DNA from: Cyclospora cayetanensis
Lineage: Eukaryota; Apicomplexa; Conoidasida; Eucoccidiorida; Eimeriidae
Length of the DNA: 64,000 nucleotides
Direction: 5' to 3'
NCBI RefSeq assembly: GCF_002999335.1
Contig: NW_020312646.1
Location: 151,121-215,120 of the forward strand
Under the pieces are notes generated by a model that saw nothing but the letters and a program-made list of their open reading frames with translations, was not told where the DNA came from and made no database searches. The position numbers and the translations under genes were made by a program. Of the stretch, positions 1-13,400 are shown in pieces; the first letter of the stretch is position 1; the number at the start of each line of letters is the position of its first letter.

Positions 1-1347
1 AGCGTCTCTACGCTGCTCCCTGTGCCGAATTCCAGAGTCTCAGCCTTCGCGCAGGGAGCCACAGCTGCTGCAAGCGCCTCATTTTGCACGGCCGCTTCAT
101 GAGGAGACGGCAGCAACGCACGAGCCTGTAGAAGAACCTCGTGAAGCGCTTCTGCAGCAGCCACCAAATCTGAAGCGGCACTGACATGGACTGCTGCCGA
201 GGGAGACACCAAAGACACCCTTGCTGCATCCACAAGATCCTGGAAAGCCGCCGCAGCCTGCCAGCAACGGTTGCGCTGCTGCAAAATGTGCAAAACAAGC
301 GCAGCGGCGTATCCAAGGAGAGTCTCTCTGTCTGCTGCAACGTCCTTGTGTGGGCAAGGAAACTGCTGACACTGCAACAGGGATTGCAGTAAAAGATACC
401 ACTGCTGCGCCGCCGATATCCAGACGCTTCCCAATACCTCTGCGATCGGATTGCTCGAAACCTCGCTTCCGTTCACCTTCCCCGCTTTCTTCCGACGCAC
501 GCGCGAAGCCGTCGCTCTCCTCGCCGTGTCATGCAGCTGCAGAGTCGCCACGTGCTGCAGCGGATGTACACCAACCTCTGAGAAACCTGGCAAGCCGCTT
601 GCATCGTTCAGAGCCGCAGCGAACAGTCCAGGGGAACTGCCGCACATGGAAAGACATGGCAACTTGAGCTCGTTGCGGAGCACGGATCGCAGATCCTTGA
701 AGCGCCTTTGCATCTGCTGCCTCGTGACTGGCTTTCTTGCTTTCGACCTCCGAGACGCCTCCACTCCCTCTTCCTTCTCGCGCTGCTGCTGGTCTTCTGC
801 GTTGCGAGCAGCAGCGGCTGCTGCTTCCTTTACCGTAGCAGAAAAGTCTTGACAGAAGGCTTGTACCTCCAACGCGACCTCAGAGGCACTCGCTCTTGAC
901 GCGCTGCTAAATGCATGCAAGTCGGCAAGGGATGTGGCATCCACCTCGCTTATTCCCCCAACCTCAAGAGACCCCTTCAAAAACTCGCCAACAGCCTTCA
1001 GTGCTGCTGAAGCTCCTGCTCCGTCGTCTCCAGCTTCGCTGGCTTCAGAAGACTTCCCCTCGCAAGGTTCAAGGCTTCCCTGCGCCTCTGCTGCGAGCCG
1101 TGCATGCGCCAAAGGCGACTCTAACGACAGGGAGAGAGCTGCCTCTACGAGCTGCTGATGCAGCTGCCCCTCAGAGGATCCGACGGCTGCCTGCATTGTT
1201 TGCTGCAGGCATGCGTCGAAGTTTCGAATGTGTTTCGCCAGCTGCACATGCGTCTTATGCACCGATCTGAAGCACACCACGCAAGCCCTAAGGTATACGT
1301 ATTTCTGCAAGCAGTAAACTGCGCCGTTCAAAACCGCTTACACCAAG

Positions 1348-1400
<53 letters not shown>

Positions 1401-4400
1401 GAACACACACAAACAAACACACGGTAGTCTACAAAGATTTCTTCATACAAAGCTCTACGGCTTAGCTCTAACAGGTGCCTCACGCACTCCTTCATGGCCA
1501 TTCGACTTGAAAGATTCCATCGCGTCAGAGACGCCAGATTACTGACTTCGCGATCCATCACTTTCCGAGCTGCATGCAGCTGCTGTTGCACTGCACGGCT
1601 CCATCCGGCTGCAACGGCGAAGCGTGCGACAGTCGCCATTGCCGTGCAGACCTTTGCTGCACCTTCAGCATTGACGGAAGAAGGGCTTTTGTCTGCCTTC
1701 CCACCCTGGCACTCCCGAACCCCCCCCCCCGAGTGCAGCAGAAGCCGTCTGCAGTGACTGGCAGCCTCCATGCACTGCAGCCTGCCTTCAAACTGTCCAA
1801 GGGGTGAAGTTCTAAGGAACTGCAACAAGACGTCGGTGATCGCCGTTGGTGCGCATCCAATGAGCTGCAATAAAACTGCGCCAGCAGTGCCTTGAGAAAC
1901 GTCTCCGACCGCGAAGGCTTCGCCTACTGTAGCGGCCACTGCAGCAGCCATCGCCGCTGCTCTCTCTGGATTCTGTGCGCTATCGCCATCATCTGGCAGC
2001 AAGCCCCACAAAAACGGAGCAAAGTGGAGGCTCTGCTGCTGCATGCGCTGCTCTCTGAATTCGCGAAGGAACCGCCACTCCAGGAGCTGCCGTCTACGGA
2101 GCAGCAACACTTGTCTCTCCACGGCCGTTACGGCTGCATCGAAGCGTCTAAGGAGGCGCTGAGCAGCAGCTGCCGTCTCTGCCTGCGTCTGCTGCCGCCA
2201 TGCCTCCGTACGAGCCGCAGCAGAAGGCTGCTTTTCAGCCTCCTTCTCGTCCCCCCTGTCGCGCTCTTCGCCGTTGCGCTGCTGCCCGCAAACAGGCACA
2301 CCAGCCACTCCTGCAGACGCAGGAAGCCGTTCGCAGTGAAGCTCGATTAGACGAGTCAAATGGTGTCGATCCATCGCCTTTTGCCACGCGGCTGCTCTGT
2401 CCAACAAGCCCTCAAGAGCCGCGAGTGCGTTTGCGGGAGACGTCTCCAAAAGGCTAAGGGATGCAACACGCTGCGACATCAACAGCAAGCCTTGCAGTGT
2501 CGGGTGACTCTCGACCACCTCCGCAAAAGCCACTGCAGCCTCCTGGAGCTCCTGAACGGGGGCACATAAAGGCTGCAGAAGTGCGGCGTTCCCAGGAGCA
2601 TAGAAAGACGTTGCTGCAGACGATGGCTGACGGCTACCCTTCGTGCCTGGAAGGGAGACGCTGCGGCAGAGTTGAGCGAATCGCAGCTTGCGGGCACGTT
2701 CTCGTTGCTGTTGAAGGCGTTCTTGCTGCAGCTGCTTCTCTACCAGGTCAGAATCTGCCGACGAGAATTTGGCTGTCTCCGAGTCTCCCGACTGCTGCTG
2801 CCCACTTTTGTCTGCATCGGCTGCTGCCGCCTCTTCTTCCTCCTCCTCCTGCAGGAGCAGGTGCTTGAGCTGCTGCTCTTGTCGTTGCTGCTGTAGCGGG
2901 GAAGCATCGACGAGGCGTGCCGTGGTTTGCATCAGAATTGCATGCAAATGGGGGACTAATAAACTGTCCAACGCAGGTGCAACCGCTACTGCCTCGCCAG
3001 GAGCTTCCGCAGGCGCCTCGCCAGCTGTCTCCTCGACAGGTAGTAGGCTTCCTCGCATGGCGTTGTGGAGCTTAAGCGAAATGCAGAAGGATCCCTTAAG
3101 GAACGCAGGCATACACATACATACATAGACATACATACATACACATAAACATACATAAACACACACACATAGACACACATACATACACATAAACATACAT
3201 ACACATAAACATACACATAAACATACACATACACATGGACACATGGACACATAGACATAAGCATACATAAACATACACCACACCTTCATTTGGCGTTAAT
3301 GGGTGCTATGAACAGGGGAGTAAAGTACAGACACCAGGAGATCGCATGCGCACCGCTAGAGCCTCGCGATATGCCCCTACTGCCCTTATTATCTCTCCGT
3401 CGCTATGCTTTGTGCTGCTGGGGTTGCTGCTGCTGCTGCCCGTGCCGCAACTGCTCCAGGCGAAGGCGACATCCACTGCATAGCTCCAGATATGCAATAA
3501 ATCTGCTTCCGAGAATCCCTCCATCTGGTTTATCAAAGCATTCTGCTGCTTATCATGAGACTCCGCAGCGTTTTCGCAAGCGGCAGCATCACCCTGGTGA
3601 CACCATGCGGAGTACTGCGTCGTGTCTGTGTCGGCAGCATCAGCGGCGTCCTCCTGCTGCAGCAGATCCTGCTGCTGCTGAGACTGCTCTGCAAGACTCC
3701 ACTCTTCACTGCACGGAAAAAGCTCTCGAGCAGCATCAGCGTCGGCGTGGGATGCTTTTCCTGCACCTGCGCGGTCTACAACAAGCCCCTCCAAGCGCTC
3801 CAGCAGCGTGGCTGTCTCGTCAGCGGCGATCGCTTGCTGTCTTCGCCATTCCAAGTGCTGCTGCGACAGCCTATCGAGCAGAGACGCCACAGCTAGCCGG
3901 GCAGCAGCAAAGACGGAATTTCTGGGAAAGCCTGAGACAACAACTGCATCCGCCGTCGCGGGGTGTCTGTACTCCGCCTCAGCCGCTACTTTTGCTGCAA
4001 GACCTGCTGCTTCTGCGCGTATCCACAGAAGCAGCCACTGTATCCTCACGAGAGGTCGCAGTGCACTCATGCCTTCCTCTACCGTTTCGTACGGAAGAGG
4101 CGCCGCAAAGGGCAGCGATGGAAACGCAGCCGTCGCGTTTAGCAGACGCTCTATAGCGCTTGGTGCAGGTGTTTGTGAACCCTGCTGCTGCTGCTGCTGC
4201 TGCTCTTGCGGTGTATGCGGGCGTCCTCGAGGAGGTAGTGCAAGGCGCAGAGACTTGGAAGAGCAAGCCTCCTCGGCACTTGCGACTTCGAGGAAACCCT
4301 TGGCAACAGCCAAGAGCCCTGCAGTGGCTGTGGAAAAGGCTGGTGAAACGAGAAGCGGATACGTGGCTTCAAGACGACTGCTGCAAGCTCCCGCAGCCTC

Positions 4401-7400
4401 CGCTGCTGTGCGCAGCGTGGATGGTGAGGAGGCGGCAGTGGCTTCGCGCCTCGCATGCTGCTCTGCGTCCTCCTCCAGAAGCAGAGGCGCGAGTTCAGGC
4501 AGCTGGGAAGAGAGACTGTGGACAAACAAAGCAAACCAGCAGCACTCCTCGAAGGCGTATTCTACAGTCAAAAGGAAACCAAATTGCAGCAGCAGCACCG
4601 CCTTGCATGCATGCATGCAAGGCCCGCAGTGTCTCGACACCGGAGGAGCGAGACTCTCTGATTCGTAGACTGCGCGAAAAAAGCAGAAGCCTCCGATTCA
4701 CCTTACTGCTGTGATGCTGCGCACTTACCTCTTCGCCTCTAGAGTGCTGGAAACGAACGCCACTATCTCCTCCAGCCAGGCAGAAAGAGCCTTCTCTGGA
4801 GAGACCCCTACCATAGACTTTTGCTGCAGACACCGTAGCACCTGCAGCTGGGAAGCTGCTTCGACGCTGCCCTCTTCTGGATTTTCTGCTGGAGTTTTCT
4901 GTCCCTTCTTTGCTGCTGCGCATGCAGTCCCTTCAGAAGAAGACATCCACGGACGCGTTAGCCTCATAGAGAGAGCTGGGGGGATACGTGCAGCACGCAA
5001 GGGCAAGGAGACGCATGCGACATCCTGCAACCCTGTAAGAGCCTCCTCCGACTGCAGGAGAATCTGCCGCAGCACTGCTGCGTGGCTCTCCGCCTCGACA
5101 GCAAGAACTGTCGAAGCCGAAATTGGAGGCGCAATAGCTCCCCTCATCCCCTGCACGCCGTCGCAGCCGTCCACAGCCGCTGCGCGCAACAGGAGGGTCC
5201 TTTGCTGCGCGCACAAAGGCACAAGACGCAATCCACAAACCCGAGCTTGTGCCACAAGCCGATCAAGAGCTGCTGCATCTGGAATTCGATTTTCAAGGCA
5301 TGGCATATGCACGCGGGCGAGCAAAAATGCAGCAAGCATTTCCAGAAACTCACGTCCGCTTCGTGCGACGCGGCTTCCGCCTCCAAGATCCCACGCCAAG
5401 CGGCCGTCGTTCGCTGCTGTCTCAGTTCTTCTTCCACAGCTCTTGCTGCAGCAATAACACCCCACCGACCAAGTAGCAGCAGCAGCAGTCCCCTCCAGTA
5501 TGCCCCCCCGTCCCCTTGCAGCAAGGCGAGCGGATCTGCCGCCTTGCTGCAGTCCTCGACGAGCTGCAGCAGCAGACGGAGCGCTGCCACAGCAGCACCG
5601 TGGCATGTATCGCATGCATAGGCGGCTTCTGGCTCTGCACATTCGTCCTCTCGCCGAGCAGTAGCAGCAACACCTCCTGATGCTCCTGCAGCTAGCTCTT
5701 CCTGCGAGGACTGCATAGCGGCGCGCAGCAGCGCTGCCGCTGCCGCTGCCTCTGCTTTAGCTCCTGCTGCGGAGGGGGGAGCTGCGCCTGTGCTTCCCCC
5801 CTGCAACAGATCTCCAAGGCTTTTCCAGCAAGCCCTTAGAGCCTGCAAGACGGCCAAAGAGCCTCCCCGCCTCCTCCCCTCCTCAGCTGCTTCTTCTTGA
5901 GTCTTCTGCGTCCCCTTTGAACCCTCCCGTTGAGCCACTGCTGCAGACGCCGTAGGCTCGTCCTCTCCCACTGACGGCAGACAGAACGACCAAAGAACGA
6001 CTGCGAAGCCTATTACTGCTGCCCACTCGGCTGTCTCCTTTCTTGGAGGGCGTCCTGGAGTCTCCCGATAAGATGCGTCGCTGCGGATGGAGGCTCCCGC
6101 TGCGTCTTTTTTGCTCTGATTGCTGCCGATCAGAGGAGGCGTCGCCGCTGCTTCCGCGTGAGCCCCCTTCGGCAGCAGCAGCAGCTCAGACAGCCTCCGA
6201 GCATCCGCATCGTCGTGACGTCGCAGCTGCCTTCTAAGCCGCTGCAGCGCTAGGCAGCATGCAGAGGCGGAGGCGACAGTGGCATGCTGCTGCACGTCTG
6301 CGACTATCCGCGAGACATACGCACAGAGGCTGCTTTTCGAGCGCAGTGTCTTGCGCTGCTTCAAAGAGGGGGGGCAGGAAAGGGCAGCACCACGCTTCGA
6401 GGTATTTTCGGGATAAAGGGGCCTCTTATAAGAGGCCCCCCGCAACCCCCCCGCTATCTCCGCGAGAATCGCCAAAATTCTCGACGTGAGCAACGCCCCC
6501 TCGGAGTACCCCCTAGAGGCAGTCGCTCCTACTGATGCTGCTGAGGCGACAGTTGCCTCCTCCCCATCCTGCAGATTCTGCTGCAGCTGCAGAATACTCT
6601 GCACGCCGAGTGCGTCATTGCATTGCAAATCCAACTCCGTTCGCCACATGGAGCAGAGAACCTCGACAGCCGTGCTTGCAGCAATTGCAAGCGTCCCTTG
6701 AACGCTGTGGCAAGCATGCAGCTCTCCTGAGGCTGCCCTCCCCGTCCGCTGCTTCTGCTGCTGCTGCTGCTGCTGCCAAGTGCTTGTCATCAAGACTGCT
6801 GCCGCCTCCAGCAGAGCTGGAGGCACAGGAATCTCCCTCGAACAGCCACCCCTGGCGCAGCAGGATGCGCTTTCGCCAAAATCCTCGTCCTCTAGAGAAA
6901 GAGGCGAGGAGTAGTAAGCGACTGCCGGGGAAAGGAAAAGCGGCAACAGCTCCTGCTGCTGGTAGAGCAACTGCGCTTCAACAGCGCTTTCTGAAAGCGA
7001 CCGAAGCTCTCCACAAGAGGCCTGCATGGCGCTACTCGCCACGGAGGAAGCCGCAGCAGCTGCAGCAGAGCCTACCCTGCTGCTGCTGAGTGCATGCAGC
7101 TGCATCTTGAAATGCTGCATCAAGAGTTCAGCGGCGTGGACTGTGCCCAGATCAATGGCGGCACGGACTGCAAGCTGCGCTTGCACAAGGCTTACAGACA
7201 TGACTGCAGTGCTGCTCAGAGTGATCCAGTGTTGATGTCGACTCTGCGAGAGGCCTTCTGCCGCAACTGCCGCTCGTATAGCTGCGGCTGTCTTTCGCCT
7301 ACTGCGCTGAGAAGCGGGAAAAACAGCAGCGTCAGACCTTCCCTGGAGGCTGTGTGCAAGCACCGTCTCCAAGATGCGGATCTCCAACTTCGTGGCGGCT

Positions 7401-10400
7401 TCTTCTCGTCCTGAACCGCGCAGAAGACTGCTGCTCAGCAGCAACGCATGCAGGGAGGATGCATGCGGCAGTAGGGCTTGGGGGTGCGGCAGCTGGCTCT
7501 TGCGCCGAGCATCCTGCCACTGCTGTTTCTCCTCAAGAAACGTGGCCGTCACATCGAGTCGAGAGGGAGTCTCCGCAAGCAATAAAAGGTCGAAGGCACG
7601 TCCTAGAGACGGCGCCGAACATGCGAAACGTCGACACAGGAGAGATTTTTTCTGCGCTTGGGAGCCTTTCACGGCTGTTCCTTCACTCTCCCCCTGAACT
7701 AAGCTGCCTGAAAATGGCGTCTTCGCTGCTGCTGCTGCTCCCGTGTAGAAGCCTCTTGGCACGCAGACACCCCTGGCCTGCAACAGCTCACGCAGCAGCC
7801 AGCACTGAATCGACTGCATGCGCCGTCCAAAGGCAACAGGCAGAAGAAAACTCCGACCGCTGCACCCCGCAGCAGCCATGTCTTGCCGCCGTTCCCCCCA
7901 CCGCTCTTGCTGCCGCTCCGCCGCGATGAAGGGCAGCGAATTTCGCTCGACTGCAGCATCCAGGAGCGTCGAATTCAGGAAGTGCAGAGGAGCGAGCAGC
8001 TCAGCGGAAACGAACTCTGCAGTTGCTCCCGTTTGAGCCGCCAGAGCAACGTCTTCCAATCCCTGCTGCTGCTCTTTGATAGCCGCAGCCGTCTTTTGAT
8101 TGGCTACAAGAAATGCCTGAAGACTTCTTTTTAAGGCCTCTGTCCACAAAGCCAAAGGCTGCCCCACCCCCCGCAGCATTCGCTGCAACTCGCTGCGAGA
8201 CGCCTCGCGCTGCCGCTTGCGGAGATGGCTGCCTTTGCGCGTGCTGCTGCGCTCCTGCATTTCCTCCTCTTCCGTCCCGCCGCTGCAGTGCAGGCACAGC
8301 GGCTTGCACCACAGCTCCACAGAGGCCATCCAACACTTGAAGCTCCGCGCAAGTTGCTTGCACTTCTCCGCGTGCCCAGCCGCCATCTCCACGTCTGCAG
8401 GAGCTGCTTCCGAGGAGAGCACCACGTGCAGCCTGTCAGAGATGGCCGTAACCTCCTGCGTGGCTAGCTGCTGCAAGCCATCAAAGATGCTCTGCAAAGC
8501 CTGCACAGCCATCCCCCCAGTTGGCTGTGGTGGGAAGAGTCGCTGCTCCTGAGCTTCCGCAGCACAAACGGCTGTCAGCAGACAGGAGAGCGAGCTTCCC
8601 CCCTCTGCCACGCAAGTTGAGCACTGCGTATTGCGGAATAATGGCCGCAGACTGCTTTCCCCAGACTCACTCAGCATGAGCAACCGCTGCGGCAGCAACA
8701 CAGCCATGCATGCGTGACGCAGAAGGCTCACGAGCTGCTGAAGCAGCTGCGCCAACGGCCTGTTCGGGAGGTTCGCACAGGCGACTCGAGAAAGTCGTGC
8801 AGCAGCATACAGAAGAGACTGGCCATGCGTCGGCGTGGCATGCACATCAAACGCTGCTACGGCTCTTGCTGCTGCTGGAGGCAGCAAGAAAAACTCTTCC
8901 GAGACGTCACGTACGGCGCTGCATACGGCAGCAAGATACTGCGCATGCCCCTGCGAATGAAGCGCCGCCTCTTCCCGGAGGTACAGAAGAGACTGAAGGC
9001 GCTCCCTCAGCTCGCGTTTGCTGGCTGCACTCCACAGGAAGAAGCGGGTAGCTGCCGTCATCAGCGGCAAGCTTCCATCGAGCATGCGTAGGGAGGCCAG
9101 GAAGCTGCTGCTCAAGAAAGAAACCTCACAACTGACAGCGCCGCAGAGCAACTGCACTCCGCAGCAACGCCGGAATCGCTGCATGGCGTGCCGTCTCACA
9201 GCTCCCCGAAGGATGCTCCAGTCGCTGCTGCTCTCCAAGAAAGAATCCGCCGGGAGACTCTTCCTGCCGTTGCTGCTGGTACAGGCTGTCTTAGCGCCGC
9301 AGTCCTCTGCAACAAGGTTGGTCAGAGAGCAGCAACAGGCAGCTAGCAGATGCAGCAGCACCCAACGCCACAGGGGGGTTCCGTCGAGCGCCGTAGTGTA
9401 CTGCCACAGAAAGCACTGAAAAAGCCTCTCTAAACAGACGCTTGGCTCAAGGTGCTCTGCTCCTGCTGGTAGTGTCTTGGGAGCAGCAGCAGCTGCTGCT
9501 GACTTTGCTACTACTGACTCTGCTGCAGATCTCTTCTTCAGCGTTTTTGCGTCCTGTGCAGCAGCAGCAGCGTAGGCACTCCCCCACCCTTGTAGACAGC
9601 GCCAGCTGGCAGCTGCCGCTGCCGCACTCCTGAGGTGTGCCTTGCCTGCGACTTTTCGCGCGAGACTCTGCAAGCCAGCAAGCCCAAGCATGGCTGTGGC
9701 AGTACCATCAAGCCTCTGCTTAAGGTCCTTCACAACAACTCCTGCTGGTGTTTCTTCTGAGGCTTCCGGATGTCTCGAGACCACTCCTGGCGAGCGCTGA
9801 GGGGAGCGTTCCGAGTCTCCTCTCACCGCGTAGGACGACTGCGACACGGAAGGGGTCTCCAACAAAATCGCGAATGCACTGAGCGCCTCCTCGTCAGAAA
9901 GCAGCTGCAACACAACCTGTATAGCTGCATGCTGCAGTGCCATAAGCTCTGCTACCTCGACGGGAAGACTGCGTCCACCAGTAGCAGCTCCAGCGAGCAG
10001 CAAGCGACATCCGTCCTGCAGCAAGAGAGGGCACAGCCTGGCAGCGGTTCGAGCAGATCCGCTGATTTTCTCACGAACGTGCCGCAGCTGAAACGCCACG
10101 AAGCCTCCCAAAACTTGCAGCGTGGCGCCCGCTGTCTCCAACGTCCCCTCCGCATCCAGTGAGGGCGGCTTCTCAACCGCCCCCCTAAAGAGTGAAGCTC
10201 CCCAGCGCTCTAACAGAGCATCCAGAGTGGCGTTCGAGCGAACCGCGTCTCCCCCACCATGCACCCCGGCAAAACTGAGCCGAGAGGCGAAGTTCAGCAG
10301 CAGTCTTGTGGTCAGATCTTGCAGCAGCAGAGGCTGCCGCCTCTGGCACGCCTGCTCTCTGGCTTCTGAGACAGCGTTGCTACGACACCTGCCCCCCCGC

Positions 10401-13400
10401 GAGTCTGCGTCAGTGCCGCTCGCGTTCGCTGTAATGACAGCTGGCAGAGTCGCCCACGCGGAAATCCCCTGGGCTGCTGCTACCCCTGCCAAGCCACCTC
10501 CGTAGCCAGGAGCATGCACATGCACCTCGCAGCATCGGTTTCGCAAAGCAGCGGAGAGCAAGTGAACCTTGTCAGCGTCGGCGGTAAAAATCACGCGAAA
10601 GCCTCGGTGTGTCTTGACAGTGCGTGCACTCCCCCCTTCCGTAAGCAGCAGAGAACCTCCGTCCTCCAGAAGCGCATTCAAACGATCCAGGACGGAAGGA
10701 CTGCAGAGATGAGCGTCTTTCAGCAACAGCCACCGCCCCTCCCGAACTGCTGCCACCAAGGCGCTGTCTATCCACTCGAACTGCACTGGCTCCTCCTCGT
10801 CTGCTGCGAGCTCTGCAGCTTCTGGAGTGCCAGTCCTTCCACTGGAGGGCAGAGCTCCTCCCCCTTGGCTGCTGCGCCTCTGCAGTCGGCCAAGTGCACA
10901 GCCGTGCTTCAGAAGCTGTCTCGCACGGCGGAGGCGGAAGCGAAGCTCTGGAGACACCCCCCCTTGGGAAGAAGCTGCGCGTTCTTCAGCCCCCATGCTG
11001 CTGCTGCTGCTGTGCAGCAGCAGGAAGCTCTGAGCAGCCTCACAGCCGTCCAGCAGCGCAGCGGTAGCCTCCACGAGCCCATGAAGCACGTCGAACTGCT
11101 CGTTCTGCGCCGCCTTTTCTTCGCTATACTCCGCTGCTGCAGCGCGATCCTCGGAAGCGTCGACAAGCCTCTCCTCCTGCGCTATGGCGACAGCATCGCG
11201 CAGCCTCTCAAGACCGCCAATTACACGCCGCCGCTGCTCCTCCTTCTCCTCCACTCTTTGGCTGTGCATTTCCACCCGGAGGGCGCTAGAGAGCGACTGA
11301 GCCGCCTCTGCAGCAAGCTGCGCTGCCTTGAGAAGCCGCTGCCGCGGGTGGATCTGCCGATAGAATCCTAGAAGGTCAGAGGTGTCTATGGAGGGCGCAA
11401 GCTGCACCTCGCATACCTCAGACCCCCACGCTGCAGCTAGCCATCGGACGATACTCGTCTTTCCTGCAGCCGCATCATGACACACGCACAGCCTCACTTC
11501 ATGGAGCCTCTACAACCCAGGTGGCAATATTCGCATGCACGCTCGTAAAGCAGAAAATGACGCTTACACTCATCCGAAAGCACTCCACGCAACACACCAA
11601 AGGCCAAACAAAGCGGTCAATGCGCTTCCCAGCTTAGCAGCAAACCCCTCCCTCCCCATCCACCTCCCCTCCCCATCCACCTCCCCTCCCCATCCACCTC
11701 CCCTCCCCATCCACCTCCCCCTCTCCCAAATACACAATTGCGTAGCCTTACCTCCGCCTCTCTCCCCCGTCAGCAGCACTGGGAAGCGGGCAATGAGGGC
11801 TGCTGCGACAGCAGCAACAAAGCGTCTCTGTGAATGCAGCAACAGACCACATGACCAAACGTCTGGATGCTGCACTTGCTGCTGCACGTGCTGCTCCTGC
11901 TTTCCCCCGTGAGCCTGAGTGCCTCGATCAGTCACGTCTGCTTCTCCCTCTGAAGTCGCCGCTTCCAGCGACATCACCATGCCCCCCAAAGATAGTCTGC
12001 CGTCCTTCACAAGCACGTCCAGAGGCATAGCACCTCCTGCAATGCCGAAGAAATCCTGCAATGCGACAACCTGCTGCCACTCTACTGCAGAATACACCGC
12101 TGCAGGGGCCACTCCGGGGCAGAAAAGAGCAGCAGAAACGTCCAGCGCCACTTCTATCTGCTGCTGCTGCCGTTGCTGCTCCTGCTGCTGCTGCTCCTGC
12201 TCCTGCTGCTTCTCTATGGGCATCTTGCATGCCGTGCCTCGCTGGTGCAGCACACCGTCCAGCTGCTCCGTCTGCGAACCACCACCCCTAAGCAGCTTAA
12301 TAACTCTGCAAGGGAAGCAAGCAGCGATCACAGAGGCAGCCGCCTCTACGTCGCTGTGACACCTCAGTCTAGAGAGGACCGCTAGCGAGAGAGCTGCACG
12401 TGGATCTGCCGACGGCAACTGCACGAAGCGCAAGCACACAGACACACATACAGGCACATGTATGCACATACACACACATATACATGCACATACATACACA
12501 TATGCATACATACACATATATACATACACATACATACACATACACATACACACACATACACATATATTTCATGCACATATATACATACACATATACACAT
12601 ATACATACATACACATACACATACATACACATATATACATACACATACATACACATACACATAGACACAAAGGGGTGGTACACACACAGACAACGCTGAG
12701 AAGTGCACTATTTTTCGTAGACAAGTTTTCGCAGCCTTTGGGAAGACTCTTATGTACGTCTTTTTCTCGACTTTTACTTGTGTCTTGGCCTATATACACA
12801 CATATGCCTACGTATCATAGCCCGTTGCACTGCTGCTGCACACTTTCTGCTCAAGTTGTTGCTTTCCGCTAATCTATATCTAAATGCGCTGACGCTCAGA
12901 GCAACAGCCTAAACTACGCAACAGCAGGCACCCTGCCTCCTACCTTGTAGGCAACCAGTTTAATGACGCGCATAGCATCTCTCAGATTATAGACGGTGTC
13001 TCCAAGCCCTTTGAACGGCTGCTCTGAGGCCAAAGATCCAATCAAGCGAATACACCGAACGACACAGGCACTCAGCAGCAGCCTTTTCTGTCTTTGTTCC
13101 CCCTGATCCTGCAGCATCCGCTGCCTTTGGAATCCCACAGATAAGACCCCCGCCCTCTGTGCCTCTTCAGCGCGACGCCGCTTCTCCTGCTGCTCCTCCC
13201 GCTGCACACTAGCCAGGAGCTTGCTGGCAATCGCAATCATGTCTGACTCCTGCATCGCATCCACGCGGATTCTGCAGAACCGATTGAGCAGCGACTGCGG
13301 GAGGCCCTTCCTCCCCCCTACAGCTTTGCTGCACGAACTTGCTGCACCCCGCCTTGCTGCATTCCCCGCGACGTTGTTACGCCGCAAGTCGCAGTGCTCA

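Noticed and set aside
221..852. Plus-strand open frames over the first kilobase
   Set aside because: They are antisense shadows of the midasin linker exon, whose minus-strand frame is continuous and richer in coherent helical sequence.
3290..4714. Plus-strand frames of 180-290 codons
   Set aside because: Shadows of the minus-strand midasin exon; CAG triplets keep several frames open at once.
10514..11371. 285-codon plus-strand ORF
   Set aside because: Antisense to the AAA6 part of midasin, where the minus frame carries the Walker B and sensor motifs.
12430..12690. Long open frames on both strands
   Set aside because: They are produced by CA/CATA repeats in a midasin intron; the amino-acid content is only Thr, His, Tyr, Ile or Cys, Met, Val, Tyr.
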